The notes beneath the pieces are model-generated. The model made no database searches and had not been told where the DNA came from. It saw only the letters and a list, made by a program, of their open reading frames with translations. From CAVSRC01 sp963798195 (GTDB taxonomy: Bacteria; Pseudomonadota; Alphaproteobacteria; Rhizobiales; Kaistiaceae), in NCBI GenBank assembly GCA_963798195.1, contig CAWCSF010000005.1, positions 372,001 through 436,000 of the forward strand: 64,000 nt of DNA, read 5' to 3'. Below are positions 35,407 through 44,203 of this stretch, piece after piece (the stretch's first letter is position 1; each line of letters opens with the position of its first letter). A program made the translations under genes and the position numbers.

Positions 35407-36582
35407 ATGCACGTACCAGAAAAAGTCACCGCAGACCTGCCGTTCCTGACCGAGCTCAGGCACGACCTGCATGCCCATCCCGAGCTTGGCTTCGAGGAAA
35501 CGCGCACCGCCGGGATCGTTGCCCGCGAACTCTCCAGCCTCGGCATCGTCGTCCGCACCGGCCTCGGCGAAACCGGCGTGGTCGGCACGCTTCAGGTCGG
35601 CAACGGCACCCGCAGCATTGGCCTGCGCGCCGACATGGACGCGCTTGCCATGCCTGAATTGGCCGAGCGTCCCTACAAGTCCACCGCCGACGGCAGGATG
35701 CATGCCTGCGGCCATGACGGCCACACGGTCATGCTGCTCGGCGCGGCGCGCTACCTCGCCGCGACGCGCGGCTTCTCCGGCACGGTCCATTTCATTTTCC
35801 AGCCGGCAGAGGAAGGCCGCGGCGGGGCCAGGCGCATGGTCGCCGACGGATTGTTCCGGGATTTTCCCTGCGACGCCGTCTACGGCCTGCACAACATGCC
35901 GGGGCTCGCGGTCGACGAGATCGCCGTGGTCGAGGGGCCGCAGCTCGCCTCCTCCGACAGCTGGCGCGTCACCTTCCGCGGCGTTGGCACCCATGGCGCC
36001 AAGCCGCATCTCGGCAAGGACCCGATCACCGCCGCCGGCACGTTTCTCTCCGCCCTTCAGACCGTGACCGGGAGGGTGGTCGATCCGCTCCAGCCGTCGG
36101 TGGTCAGCGCCTGCTCGCTTCGCGCCGGCGACCCGCGCGCGCTCAACGTCATTCCCGACACGGTAGAGATCGGCGGTACGGCGCGCTGCTACGACGCCCA
36201 CGTTCGCGACCAGCTCGAAGCGGAGATCGGCCGGCTCGCCCGTGGCACGGCGGAGATGTTCGGCATCGCCGCCGACTACCAGTTCGAGCGGCGCATTCCA
36301 CCGGTCGTCAACGACGCCGACGCAACCGCCCGCGCGCGGCGCGCGGCCGAAGCCGTGTTCGGCGATCGTGTGCTGACGCGCTTCCCGCCCTCCACTGCCG
36401 GCGACGACTTCGCCTATTTCGCCGCCGAGGCACCCGGCTGCTACGTGTGGCTCGGCAATGGCCCTGCGGTCGAAGGCGCGCTCCATCACAATTCCGCCTA
36501 CGATTTCAACGATGCCGCCATACCGGCCGGCGTCGCCTGGTGGTCGAAGCTGGTCGAGCTCGAGCTGCAAGCCGCGCCTTAG
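35407..36582 (+). CDS. M20-family amidohydrolase (hippurate hydrolase/aminoacylase-like)
   Basis: 391-aa dinuclear zinc hydrolase. Metal and catalytic motifs in order: ELRHDLHAHPELGFEETRTA, GLRADMDALAMPELAERPYK, MHACGHDGHTVMLLGAARYL, FQPAEEGRGGARRMVADGLF, YGLHNMPGL, the dimerisation-domain His GTHGAKPHLGKDPITAAG, and near the end STAGDDFAYFAAEAPGCYVW. This is the IAA-amino-acid/hippurate/N-acyl group that cleaves amide bonds of N-acyl amino acids. The ATG at 35407 gives a normal N-terminus; a GTG-type frame from 35365 adds 14 residues. Its stop overlaps the adenine deaminase stop tail-to-tail. Confidence 0.92.
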   Translation: MHVPEKVTADLPFLTELRHDLHAHPELGFEETRTAGIVARELSSLGIVVRTGLGETGVVGTLQVGNGTRSIGLRADMDALAMPELAERPYKSTADGRMHACGHDGHTVMLLGAARYLAATRGFSGTVHFIFQPAEEGRGGARRMVADGLFRDFPCDAVYGLHNMPGLAVDEIAVVEGPQLASSDSWRVTFRGVGTHGAKPHLGKDPITAAGTFLSALQTVTGRVVDPLQPSVVSACSLRAGDPRALNVIPDTVEIGGTARCYDAHVRDQLEAEIGRLARGTAEMFGIAADYQFERRIPPVVNDADATARARRAAEAVFGDRVLTRFPPSTAGDDFAYFAAEAPGCYVWLGNGPAVEGALHHNSAYDFNDAAIPAGVAWWSKLVELELQAAP

Positions 36583-38360
36583 GCGGTTTCCAGCACGGGG
36601 CTTGTCCGCAGCGTTCCGGTCGAGACGTCGGCGATCCCGCGATCGGTCTGGTGGGGTCCGGCGTTGCAGGCCAGCGTCGCGCCGAAGCATGCCTTGAAGG
36701 TGCGGAGCGGCGGCTCCCAGTCCGCGATCCTGTCCAACGCCGCGCGGATGGCACGGAGTCCGTCGGCGACCATCGCGAGGTTCTGGTCGGACACCAGCCC
36801 GGCAAGCGGCAGGGGCAGCAGCGCATCGACCTTGCCGTCCGAAGCGACGGCGAGGCCGCCGCCCGCAGCGATCACCGCGTTGGCTGCGACCGCCATATCG
36901 CGGGCGTTGCCGCCGAAGACGGTGAGGTTGTGGCTGTCGTGGGAGACGGTGGTGCAGAACGCGCCGCGCCACGTGCCCCAGCCCGTGAGAAACCCGACGC
37001 GCGGCGTGGCATCGCCGCGGCCGTGGCGATGGACGACCGCGATCATCGCCGTGCCGTCCGGTGGGACGACGAAGCCGTCAGCGACTCGCGCCTCGACCTC
37101 GCCCCAGCGCGTAAAGCGCGGCCGGTCGATGGTCGCCAGCCGCACGGTCCGTTCACTGGCGGGCACGCGGAAGGCGTTCTCGGCGAGCGGCGTCAGCTTC
37201 ATCGAACCGCGCAAGGGAGCCGGGTCGTGCTCAGCCATCGGCGCGGTCAATGCGCCGTCGCGCGCGACGAGGTGGCCGTTGGCGAACACATGGGTCGCGC
37301 GGAACTCTTTCAGGTTGGCGAAGACGGCGATGTCGGCGCGCCGGCCTGCCGCGATCAGGCCGAGATCGTTCCGCCCAAGGCGCATCGCCGCGTTCAGCGT
37401 CGCGGCGCGGAGCGCCCATTCGGGCTTGAGGCCATGGCCGACCAGCCGGCGGATGACATCGTCGAGGCCCCCACTGTCCGCCAGATCGTCCGGGAAAACA
37501 TCGTCGGTGCAAAGGGTTACGGTCTGCGGCAACGCGCCGAGCCCGTTCAGCGCGGCGGCGAATTCGGGCAGCAAATAGGCGTGCGAGCCGCGCAGCTCGA
37601 TCGTCATGCCGGCGCGGAGCTTCGCCAGCAGGTCGTCGCCCGACGTGAGTTCGTGGTCCGAGCTGACGCCGGCCGCCATGAACGCTGCAAGGTCGCCGTC
37701 GGCAAGGCCGCGTGCGTGGCCGCAGACGAGCTTGCCCGACGCCAGCCCGGCCTGGACGATGGCGCTCATGCGCGGATCGCGGTCGATGACGCCGCGCATG
37801 TTCATCACCTCGGCGACGCCGCCGATCTCCGGCCACGACAGCATCTCCGCCATCGCGTCGGCGTCGAAATCGGCGCCCGAAAGTTCCAGCCCCGGCGCGG
37901 ATGGCACGCAGGACGGCGCCAGCATGATCGCGCGGAGCGGCAGCTTGCCCGCGGCGTCGATCGCCCAGCGCACGCCCGGCAATCCGAGCACATTGCCGAA
38001 CTCATGCGGGTCCCAGACGATGGTGGTGACGCCACGCGGCACGACGGCGGCGGCGTAGGCGGCCGGCGTCACCATCGAGCTCTCGACGTGCATATGCGTG
38101 TCGATGAGGCCGGGCGACACGTAGCCGCCGGTCGCGTCGATGATCTCTGCCGCGTCGGAGCGCGCACCCGGGGCATGGACGCTGGCGATCAGCGAACCGA
38201 CCAGTCCGACATCGCCAAGGCGCAGTTCGCCGGTCACCATGTCGACCAGCGTGCCTCCGGTAATGAGCACATCGAACGGCGTATCGCCCCGCGCCGCGGC
38301 GACCGCGCGCGTGCGCAGGGCCGCGTCGTCCAGATCGTGCGGCTCGTGCACTGTGCTCAT
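36579..38360 (-). CDS. ade: Adenine deaminase
   Basis: 593-aa AdeC-type enzyme converting adenine to hypoxanthine. The metal motif is GLIDTHMHVESSMVTPAAYA, followed by VVPRGVTTIVWDPHEFGNVL, SSDHELTSGDDLLAKLRAGM, RGSHAYLLPEF, CTDDVFPDDLADSGG, and C-terminal VSHDSHNLTVFGGNARDMAV and IAAGGGLAVASDGKVDALLP, all AdeC landmarks. Its ATG overlaps the nucleoside hydrolase stop (ATGA at 38357-38360), so the two are coupled. Together they would turn adenosine into adenine and ribose, then hypoxanthine plus ammonia. It is the last gene of the LacI-headed minus-strand operon. Confidence 0.94.
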   Translation of the reverse strand: MSTVHEPHDLDDAALRTRAVAAARGDTPFDVLITGGTLVDMVTGELRLGDVGLVGSLIASVHAPGARSDAAEIIDATGGYVSPGLIDTHMHVESSMVTPAAYAAAVVPRGVTTIVWDPHEFGNVLGLPGVRWAIDAAGKLPLRAIMLAPSCVPSAPGLELSGADFDADAMAEMLSWPEIGGVAEVMNMRGVIDRDPRMSAIVQAGLASGKLVCGHARGLADGDLAAFMAAGVSSDHELTSGDDLLAKLRAGMTIELRGSHAYLLPEFAAALNGLGALPQTVTLCTDDVFPDDLADSGGLDDVIRRLVGHGLKPEWALRAATLNAAMRLGRNDLGLIAAGRRADIAVFANLKEFRATHVFANGHLVARDGALTAPMAEHDPAPLRGSMKLTPLAENAFRVPASERTVRLATIDRPRFTRWGEVEARVADGFVVPPDGTAMIAVVHRHGRGDATPRVGFLTGWGTWRGAFCTTVSHDSHNLTVFGGNARDMAVAANAVIAAGGGLAVASDGKVDALLPLPLAGLVSDQNLAMVADGLRAIRAALDRIADWEPPLRTFKACFGATLACNAGPHQTDRGIADVSTGTLRTSPVLETA

Positions 38361-39280
38361 CGGCTCGCCGCCTCCGTGAGCGCCGCGAGGATCAGCGCCC
38401 GCGCCTCCTCGGCCTTCACGTCTACGGCGTATTCGGCATTGAACGCGCCGTGGCTCGCCCGCGTCTCGACCACGGTGCGCCCGCGCGTGTGTGCCCCGCC
38501 CAGTTCCATCTCGATGCGCGCCGGCCGGAACGTCACCAGGTCGGGCCGCACGAAAGCGACGGCGGCGGTCGGGTCGTAGATCGCCATGCCGGGCCTGCCG
38601 CGGCTGACGCCGATATCGATATATCCCGCCAGCATGTCGGCAATCAGGGCAGCAGTTCGGCCCCCTGCGGCGCGTATCCGGGGCACGTCCTGCGGTGTTG
38701 CAACCACCTTTCGGCACACATCCAGATCAACCATCCGCAACGGCAGGCCGTGCGCGAGCACGATCGCAACCGCCTCCGGGTCCGCAAAAGCGTTGAATTC
38801 CGCCGATGCTGTATGGTTGCCGCTGGTCACCCCGCCGCCCATCCACGTCAGATCGGCGATATTGGCAGCAAGGTCCGGCCGCGCCAAAGCCACGGCCGCG
38901 ATGTTGGTGAGCGGCCCAAGCGCCAGGATGCGGCGCGGGCCGTCGTCGCGCTCCAGCCAGGCGCAGAGCCTGGCGAATGCGCCGCGCTCCGCCGGCGGCG
39001 GCGCGTCCGGCAACGTCGCTCCGGCCGTGAGGATGCCGGTCGGGCCAAGGATACGCTCGGCGGTTTCCAGTTTGCCGACCACCGGCAACGCGCGGCCCGC
39101 ACAGATGGGGAATCGCCAGCCGAACGCTTCCGCGGCGCCGGCGGCGTTGCGCTTCACCTGTTCGAGTGGCGTCACGCCGAAGACCAGCGAAACGCCGTCG
39201 ATAGCGGTCTTCGCGTGGTCGACCACGAGAATGGCCGCGATATCGTCGAAGCCCATGTCGGTGTCAATCCACACGCCCAT
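38357..39280 (-). CDS. Inosine/uridine-preferring nucleoside hydrolase family
   Basis: 307-aa Ca2+-dependent N-ribohydrolase. The calcium motif is WIDTDMGFDDIAAILVVDHA at the N-terminus; ILALGPLTNIAAVALARPDL, the active-site strand TWMGGGVTSGNHTASAEFNA with FADPEA, and the C-terminal TRASHGAFNAEYAVDVKA carry the other ligands and the catalytic His. It splits nucleosides into base and ribose inside the cell. Neighbours are a PotABCD-like importer upstream (3 bases between ATPase stop and this ATG) and adenine deaminase downstream, which strongly suggests purine nucleoside uptake and breakdown. Exact nucleoside unknown. Confidence 0.92.
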   Translation of the reverse strand: MGVWIDTDMGFDDIAAILVVDHAKTAIDGVSLVFGVTPLEQVKRNAAGAAEAFGWRFPICAGRALPVVGKLETAERILGPTGILTAGATLPDAPPPAERGAFARLCAWLERDDGPRRILALGPLTNIAAVALARPDLAANIADLTWMGGGVTSGNHTASAEFNAFADPEAVAIVLAHGLPLRMVDLDVCRKVVATPQDVPRIRAAGGRTAALIADMLAGYIDIGVSRGRPGMAIYDPTAAVAFVRPDLVTFRPARIEMELGGAHTRGRTVVETRASHGAFNAEYAVDVKAEEARALILAALTEAASR

Positions 39281-39283
39281 GGA

Positions 39284-40309
39284 TCACCCGAACCGCGCGA
39301 GATGCGCGGCCTTCTCGACCGGCAGATCGAAGGCAAGTTCTTCGCCGAGCGCATGCGCCGGCAGGCCGGCATCGGCTTCCGCCTTGATCGGACCGAGCGG
39401 CGTATCGAGGAGATATTCGCGCGTGCTGCCGGCGAAGGATGTGCCGCGTACGGTGCCCCGGAAGGGTCCCGCTCCGAGTGCGACCATCCCGGGCCGCCAC
39501 GCGAGGCCGGCGGCGCCGTTTGGCGGCGCGGCAAGTTCGACGGCGCCGACCGGCGTCTGCAATTTGCCGCCTGAAACCGCGAAGACGTTCTCGAAGCCGA
39601 CGAAATCCGCCACGAAGGCCGACGCGGGCCGGTCGTAGATCTCCTGTGGCGTGCCGATCTGCTCGACGGCGCCGTTCAGCATCACGACGATGCGATCCGC
39701 CAGCGCCAGCGCCTCGGCCTGGTCGTGCGTCACGAAAATCATGGTGATGCCGCTTGCCTTCTGCACGCGCTGGAGTTCGGCGCGCATTTCCAGTCGCAGC
39801 CGCGCATCGAGATTGGACAGCGGTTCGTCGAGCAACAGAACCTTCGGCTCCATCACCATGGCGCGGGCCAGCGCCACGCGCTGTTGCTGCCCGCCGGAAA
39901 GCTCCGCCGGTCGCCGCGCGGCGAACTCGGTCAACCCGACGGAGCGCAACCCCGCTCCGACGCGCTCCTCGACTTCCCCGCCCGGCATGCCTTTCAGCTT
40001 CAGCCCGAAGGCGACATTCTCGAAGACATTGAGATGCGGGAAGAGCGCGTAGGACTGGAAGACGAGGCCGACCTCGCGCTTGTTGGCGGCCATGCGGGTG
40101 ATGTCCCGTCCATCGAGTACGATGCGACCCGACGCCGGCCGCAGCAGCCCGGCGATGGCGCGCATCGTCGTCGTCTTGCCGCAACCGGATGGCCCGAGCA
40201 GCGCGACCAGTTCGCCCTTGCCGACCGCGAGGTCGAGATCCTTGACCGCGACCGTGTCGCCGTAGGCAAGGGTCAGGTCCGTGAGGTTGAGAAAATCGGC
40301 GTCAGACAT
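39284..40309 (-). CDS. ABC transporter ATP-binding protein, PotA-like
   Basis: 341 aa. Walker A GPSGCGKTTTMRAIAGLLRP, Q-loop VFQSYALFPHLNVFENVAFG, signature LSGGQQQRVALARAMVMEPK, Walker B LLLDEPLSNLDARLR and H-loop FVTHDQAEALALADRI, then a TOBE domain (about residues 240-341). This is the spermidine/putrescine or Fe3+ ATPase class, with one ATPase serving as a homodimer. The ATG overlaps the permease stop by 8 bases. It drives the importer made by the 40302-42989 genes. Confidence 0.93.
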   Translation of the reverse strand: MSDADFLNLTDLTLAYGDTVAVKDLDLAVGKGELVALLGPSGCGKTTTMRAIAGLLRPASGRIVLDGRDITRMAANKREVGLVFQSYALFPHLNVFENVAFGLKLKGMPGGEVEERVGAGLRSVGLTEFAARRPAELSGGQQQRVALARAMVMEPKVLLLDEPLSNLDARLRLEMRAELQRVQKASGITMIFVTHDQAEALALADRIVVMLNGAVEQIGTPQEIYDRPASAFVADFVGFENVFAVSGGKLQTPVGAVELAAPPNGAAGLAWRPGMVALGAGPFRGTVRGTSFAGSTREYLLDTPLGPIKAEADAGLPAHALGEELAFDLPVEKAAHLARFG

Positions 40310-41081
40310 AGCGGGAGAGACCAAGGAAGCGTTCGGCGAGGAAGACGATGCCGATCGACATGAAGGCGAGGAGCGAGGCCAGCGCGGCAATCGACGGATC
40401 GAAAACAATCTCCATGTAGGCGAGCATGTCGATGGGCAGCGTGCGAATGCCGGGCCCGGAGAGGAACAGCGATACCGGCACCTGATTGAAGCTGGTGACG
40501 AAGCCGAGAATGAAGGCGGCGAGGATGCCGCCGCGGATATTGGGCAGCACTACGCGAAAGAAGGCTCCCGCGCGCGACGATCCGAGCAGCACCGCAGCTT
40601 CCTCTATATCCGAGCGGAGGTTGTGGAGACTCGCCGACACGACGCGCACCGCATACGGCAGGATGAGCGCGGTATGGGCGAAGAACAGCGCCGGCAGGAT
40701 GCCGAAGCGGAAGGGGATGACCAGATAGCGGAGCAAGGCGAGGCCGACGATGATGCCGGGCACGACGATCGGTGCGGATACGGCAAGCCGTACGCTCTCG
40801 GCGAAAGGCACCTTGTAGCGCGACAGCCCGTAGGCGGCCGGAACGCCAAGAACCAGCGCCGCCAGCGTGCCACCGATGGCAAGGAACATCGATACGGCGA
40901 AGCTCGCCTGGAAGCTCTCGACCGTGAAGACCTTGATCACCCAGCGGAGCGAGAGCCCCTGCGGTGGGAACGCGAGCGTCTCGCCGGCGGAAAGCGAGGC
41001 CGCGATGATGATCAGGAACGGGCCGATCAGGAACGCGAGCACGAGAAACAGCACCGCCGGACCGAGCAAGCGTGACGTCAT
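40302..41081 (-). CDS. ABC transporter permease, PotC-like
   Basis: 259 aa, six predicted helices. LGPAVLFLVLAFLIGPFLII is the first, then AGETLAFPPQGLSLRWVIKV with the usual family periplasmic entry, and the EAA loop NLRSDIEEAAVLLGSSRAGA. ATG overlaps the stop of the second permease by ATGA (41078-41081). Together with the 41078-41905 permease it forms the membrane channel of the importer. Confidence 0.92.
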   Translation of the reverse strand: MTSRLLGPAVLFLVLAFLIGPFLIIIAASLSAGETLAFPPQGLSLRWVIKVFTVESFQASFAVSMFLAIGGTLAALVLGVPAAYGLSRYKVPFAESVRLAVSAPIVVPGIIVGLALLRYLVIPFRFGILPALFFAHTALILPYAVRVVSASLHNLRSDIEEAAVLLGSSRAGAFFRVVLPNIRGGILAAFILGFVTSFNQVPVSLFLSGPGIRTLPIDMLAYMEIVFDPSIAALASLLAFMSIGIVFLAERFLGLSRYV

Positions 41082-41905
41082 CGCTTGTTCCTCGCCGTCG
41101 CCAGCCGCTTGAGCAGGAGGTTTGTCGCGAAACTCATCACGATGAGGATAAAGGCAATGACGCTGGCCGAGACGTAGTCGTTGGCAAGCGTCACGCGCTG
41201 GTAGAGCAGGGTCTCCAGCATCAGCACCTTCGAGCCGCCAAGGATCGCGGGGGTGATATAGGCCGTCAGCGAGCCTGTGAAGACAAGTGTGCCGCCGATC
41301 ACCAGCCCCTCGCGGGTAAGGGGCAGGATGACCTTCCAGAACACCTGCAACCAGTTGGCGCCGAGCACACGCGCCGCCGGAATCGCGTCGCGCGGCAGGT
41401 TCTCGAGCGCACTGACCAGCGAGATGATCATGAGCGGCAGGAAGAGCTGCAGCAGCCCGATGAAAACCGCCGTCTCGGTGAACAGGATGCGGATCGGCTC
41501 ATCGGTCAGGCCGACCAGACCGAGCGCCTGGTTGACGATGCCGGTGCGACCGAGAATGACGATCCAGGCATAGGTGCGCGCCACCGGCGAGACCATCAGA
41601 GGAAGGATCACGAGCCCGATCATGCGGCCCTTGCCGCCGGGTTTCAGGCTGACGATGGCGAAGGCCGCCGCATAGCCGATGACGGCGGCAACGGCGGTCA
41701 CAGTGGCGCCCAGCCTGAAGGAGCGGAAGAAGACGACTCGGTTCAGCGGCAGTGAGAAGAAGTCCACATAGGCGCCGATGCTCCAGGCGCCGCCCGAGCG
41801 AAAGCTCTCCGACAGCAGGATGATGACCGGCACCAGGAAGACCGCGGCCGCGAAGACGACCGCGGGCAGCACGAGCGCATAGCCTTCTGCCCGGCTCTGG
41901 AACAT
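41078..41905 (-). CDS. ABC transporter permease, PotB-like
   Basis: 275 aa, six predicted helices. MFQSRAEGYALVLPAVVFAA starts it, LFTETAVFIGLLQLFLPLMI sits in the middle, and the EAA loop is SALENLPRDAIPAARVLGAN. It follows the binding-protein gene by 58 bases and overlaps the second permease. PotB-like permeases serve spermidine, putrescine, thiamine, iron or, in some operons, nucleoside-related ligands. Confidence 0.92.
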   Translation of the reverse strand: MFQSRAEGYALVLPAVVFAAAVFLVPVIILLSESFRSGGAWSIGAYVDFFSLPLNRVVFFRSFRLGATVTAVAAVIGYAAAFAIVSLKPGGKGRMIGLVILPLMVSPVARTYAWIVILGRTGIVNQALGLVGLTDEPIRILFTETAVFIGLLQLFLPLMIISLVSALENLPRDAIPAARVLGANWLQVFWKVILPLTREGLVIGGTLVFTGSLTAYITPAILGGSKVLMLETLLYQRVTLANDYVSASVIAFILIVMSFATNLLLKRLATARNKR

Positions 41906-41963
41906 TGCGCCGCTATCCGGTGAGTCCGGCGGGCGATCTCAGGCCGCCCGCCGACACCTGGGC

Positions 41964-42989
41964 CTACTGGCCGACCTTGGCGTTCCACTCCGCAAGCCAC
42001 GCCTCGCGATTATCGAGCGCGACGGCGGACGGAATGAGCTTGAGGCTCTTCGCGGTGTCTTCGCCATAGGTGATGTTGTTGGCGACCTCATCCGACACCT
42101 TCACCTCCATGTTCGCCGGGCTGTCGATCAGCTTTTCGGCGAGCTTGGTCTGCACGTCGGTTGAGAGCCAGAAATCCATGAACTGGAGCGCCAGATCCTG
42201 GTTCTTGCTGCCCTTGGTCAGCACCAGCACGTTCATGCCGCCGGTCTGGCCTTCCTTCGGGGTCGCCCACTTGATCGGGAAATCCATCTTGGCGAAGCCG
42301 GCCCAGGCGAAGCGGCCGATCGGGGCAGCCCAGATCTCCTCCTGCTGCATGAGCTGAACGAGCTGCGACGACTTCACGTAGAAGGTGACGATCTTGTCCT
42401 TCTTCTCGCCGAGAGCATCGATCGGCGCCTTGAGGTCCGGCGTATCCTTGCCGAGCGCGAGGCCCAGCATGTAGAGCGCCGGCGGGCCCTGGTTGGTGGT
42501 GACGTTCGGGAAGGCGAGATGGCTGGCGACATCGTCCTTCAGCAGGTCGGCCCAGGATTCGATGTTGAGCTTGTCGGACCGGTAGGCGATCGAGGTCGCG
42601 TAGAAGGTGTAGCCGACGCTCATGCCGTCGCCGTTCGGATCCTTGGCGACGTCGTAGATCTTGCCGAAATTCGTCAGCTTCGACGTGTCGACCTTGTCGA
42701 TAAGACCGGCGCGCGAGGCGGAGAGTGCGTCGGCCATGGAGACCGCCGCCAGATCGACAACCGGATTGGCCTTGTTGGCCTCCATCTTGGCGATGCGCTC
42801 GCCACTGTTGCCGGTTTCGACGACCAGCTTGCACCCGCACAGCTTCTCGAACGGGTCGTAGACGATTGTCTTGTAGTCGTCCTGCGCGAACGCATAGACG
42901 GAGATCGTCAGCGTGCGCTCCTGCGCCACGGCGGTGACCGTGCCCAACGCCAAAGCGACTGCGGAAGTCAGTAGCATCGTCTTCATCAT
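41964..42989 (-). CDS. ABC transporter substrate-binding protein, PotD/SBP_bac_8-like
   Basis: 341 aa with signal peptide MMKTMLLTSAVALALGTVTA, cleavage near AVAQ. The mature protein starts ERTLTISVYAFAQDDYKTIV; YDPFEKLCGCKLVVETGNSG contains two Cys that may form a disulfide. DVASHLAFPNVTTNQGPPAL and DLALQFMDFWLSTDVQTKLA match the extracellular solute-binding class used by PotABCD-like importers. Its ATG overlaps the stop of the lacI gene (ATGA at 42986-42989). The nucleoside enzymes downstream suggest a nucleoside ligand in place of a polyamine, as inference. Confidence 0.9.
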   Translation of the reverse strand: MMKTMLLTSAVALALGTVTAVAQERTLTISVYAFAQDDYKTIVYDPFEKLCGCKLVVETGNSGERIAKMEANKANPVVDLAAVSMADALSASRAGLIDKVDTSKLTNFGKIYDVAKDPNGDGMSVGYTFYATSIAYRSDKLNIESWADLLKDDVASHLAFPNVTTNQGPPALYMLGLALGKDTPDLKAPIDALGEKKDKIVTFYVKSSQLVQLMQQEEIWAAPIGRFAWAGFAKMDFPIKWATPKEGQTGGMNVLVLTKGSKNQDLALQFMDFWLSTDVQTKLAEKLIDSPANMEVKVSDEVANNITYGEDTAKSLKLIPSAVALDNREAWLAEWNAKVGQ

Positions 42990-44041
42990 GCCTGTGCTCC
43001 TTGCTCGAGGTGTCTCAGTTCCTTCGCCGCCGGCCCGGAGGACTGGCGGACGATCAGTTGCATGGGGACGCTCCCGATTTCGGCCTGCACGAGCGACGGC
43101 GCGCCCACATAGCCGGGGCCGGCTTCGACCGCGTCGACCACTGCCGCGACAGCAATCTCACCGATGCGTTCCATGTTCATGTGAACGGTGGTCAGGGTCG
43201 GCGTAACGGCTGCCGACCAGATCAGATCGTCGAAGCCGGTGACGCTCGCCCGCTCCGGTACGCCGATGCCGGCGCGCTGCAGTTCGGTGAGCGCGCGCAG
43301 CGCATGCAAGTCGGAAATCGCCGCGAAAGCGGTGAAGCCTTCGCCGACGCGGTCGACGACACCGAGGGGGCATCCCCTGCCCTTCTCCCGCTCAAGGCGC
43401 TCGATCCACAACGTCTGGCTGGTCATGCCCGCTCCGAGGCCGGACTTGATTCCGCCGATGCGGTCGTTCTGCACGTTCGAAGCAGGATCGGTCCCAAGGA
43501 TCAGGATCTTGCGGTGACCAAGCGCCGTAAGGTGGTCTGCGATCAGCCGCCCACCGCCCCAGTGGTCGGCGGAGACGGTGTTGCCAGGCGTAGACGGCGT
43601 ATCGATCACCGCCAGCGGACAGCCGATGTCGGCGACACGAGTTCCGCGCCGCGGCACGATGATCATGCCGTCGACGCCCCGGCCAAGCAGGCGGTCGATG
43701 GCTTCGGTCTGCGTGGCAACGCCGCCCTGCGAGTCGGCGATCAGAACGCCGTATCCGGCCCTGGAGGCGGCGGCCTCGATGCCTTGCGCGATTTGCGGGA
43801 AGAGCGGGTTGGCGATGTCGGGGAGGACGAGGCCGAGGACGCTGGTGCGACCGGTCCTCAGAGCTCGGCCGGCCGGGCTCGGCACATAGCCCAGAACCGC
43901 GGCGCGATGGCGGATGCGCTCGGCGGTCTCGGTCGAGACGCGGCCCTTGCGCAGAAGCGCGTTGGAGACCGTCGCCGCGGAGACGCCGAGCGACGCGGCA
44001 ATATCGTTGAGGCTGGGCCCAGGGCGTGATGGGTTTGACAC
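42986..44041 (-). CDS. LacI-family transcriptional regulator (first gene of the nucleoside operon)
   Basis: 351 aa from GTG at 44041. HTH LNDIAASLGVSAATVSNALL with RVSTETAERIRHRAAVLGYV, then the sensor domain (VLGLVLPDIANPLFPQIAQG, GVDGMIIVPRRGTRVADIGC, HRKILILGTDPASNVQNDRI, RASVTGFDDLIWSAAVTPTL). The open frame reaches back to a GTG at 44062 inside a 20-base perfect palindrome, so I prefer the GTG at 44041, which leaves the palindrome outside the gene. No ribosome site is visible, so a leaderless or weakly translated start is possible. It overlaps the binding-protein gene by ATGA, making the repressor part of its own operon. Confidence 0.88.
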   Translation of the reverse strand: MSNPSRPGPSLNDIAASLGVSAATVSNALLRKGRVSTETAERIRHRAAVLGYVPSPAGRALRTGRTSVLGLVLPDIANPLFPQIAQGIEAAASRAGYGVLIADSQGGVATQTEAIDRLLGRGVDGMIIVPRRGTRVADIGCPLAVIDTPSTPGNTVSADHWGGGRLIADHLTALGHRKILILGTDPASNVQNDRIGGIKSGLGAGMTSQTLWIERLEREKGRGCPLGVVDRVGEGFTAFAAISDLHALRALTELQRAGIGVPERASVTGFDDLIWSAAVTPTLTTVHMNMERIGEIAVAAVVDAVEAGPGYVGAPSLVQAEIGSVPMQLIVRQSSGPAAKELRHLEQGAQA

Positions 44042-44042
44042 C

Positions 44043-44062
44043 GTGATTAAACGTTTAATCAC
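44043..44062. promoter_or_regulatory. Perfect 20-bp palindrome, candidate LacI operator
   Basis: GTGATTAAACGTTTAATCAC is a perfect palindrome with the central CG typical of LacI-family operators. It lies immediately in front of the preferred GTG start of the LacI gene that heads the nucleoside operon. The neighbouring sequence is GC-rich, so the AT-rich arms stand out. Best read as the autoregulatory operator. Confidence 0.75.
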
Positions 44063-44203
44063 AAACGGTGGCGGAGTCGAATCCGTTATCCGGCCTCATC
44101 CACAGGTCGGCAAACCGATGTGAAAATCCGGGAGACTAGCGAGGTGGAATGACCCGAGGCGGCGTCCGGGAGGAGAAACCCGCCCCGGGTCTTCCAAGCG
44201 GCC

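Noticed and set aside
36447..38579. 710-aa plus-strand open frame opposite adenine deaminase
   Set aside because: Shadow; every adenine deaminase motif lies on the minus strand.
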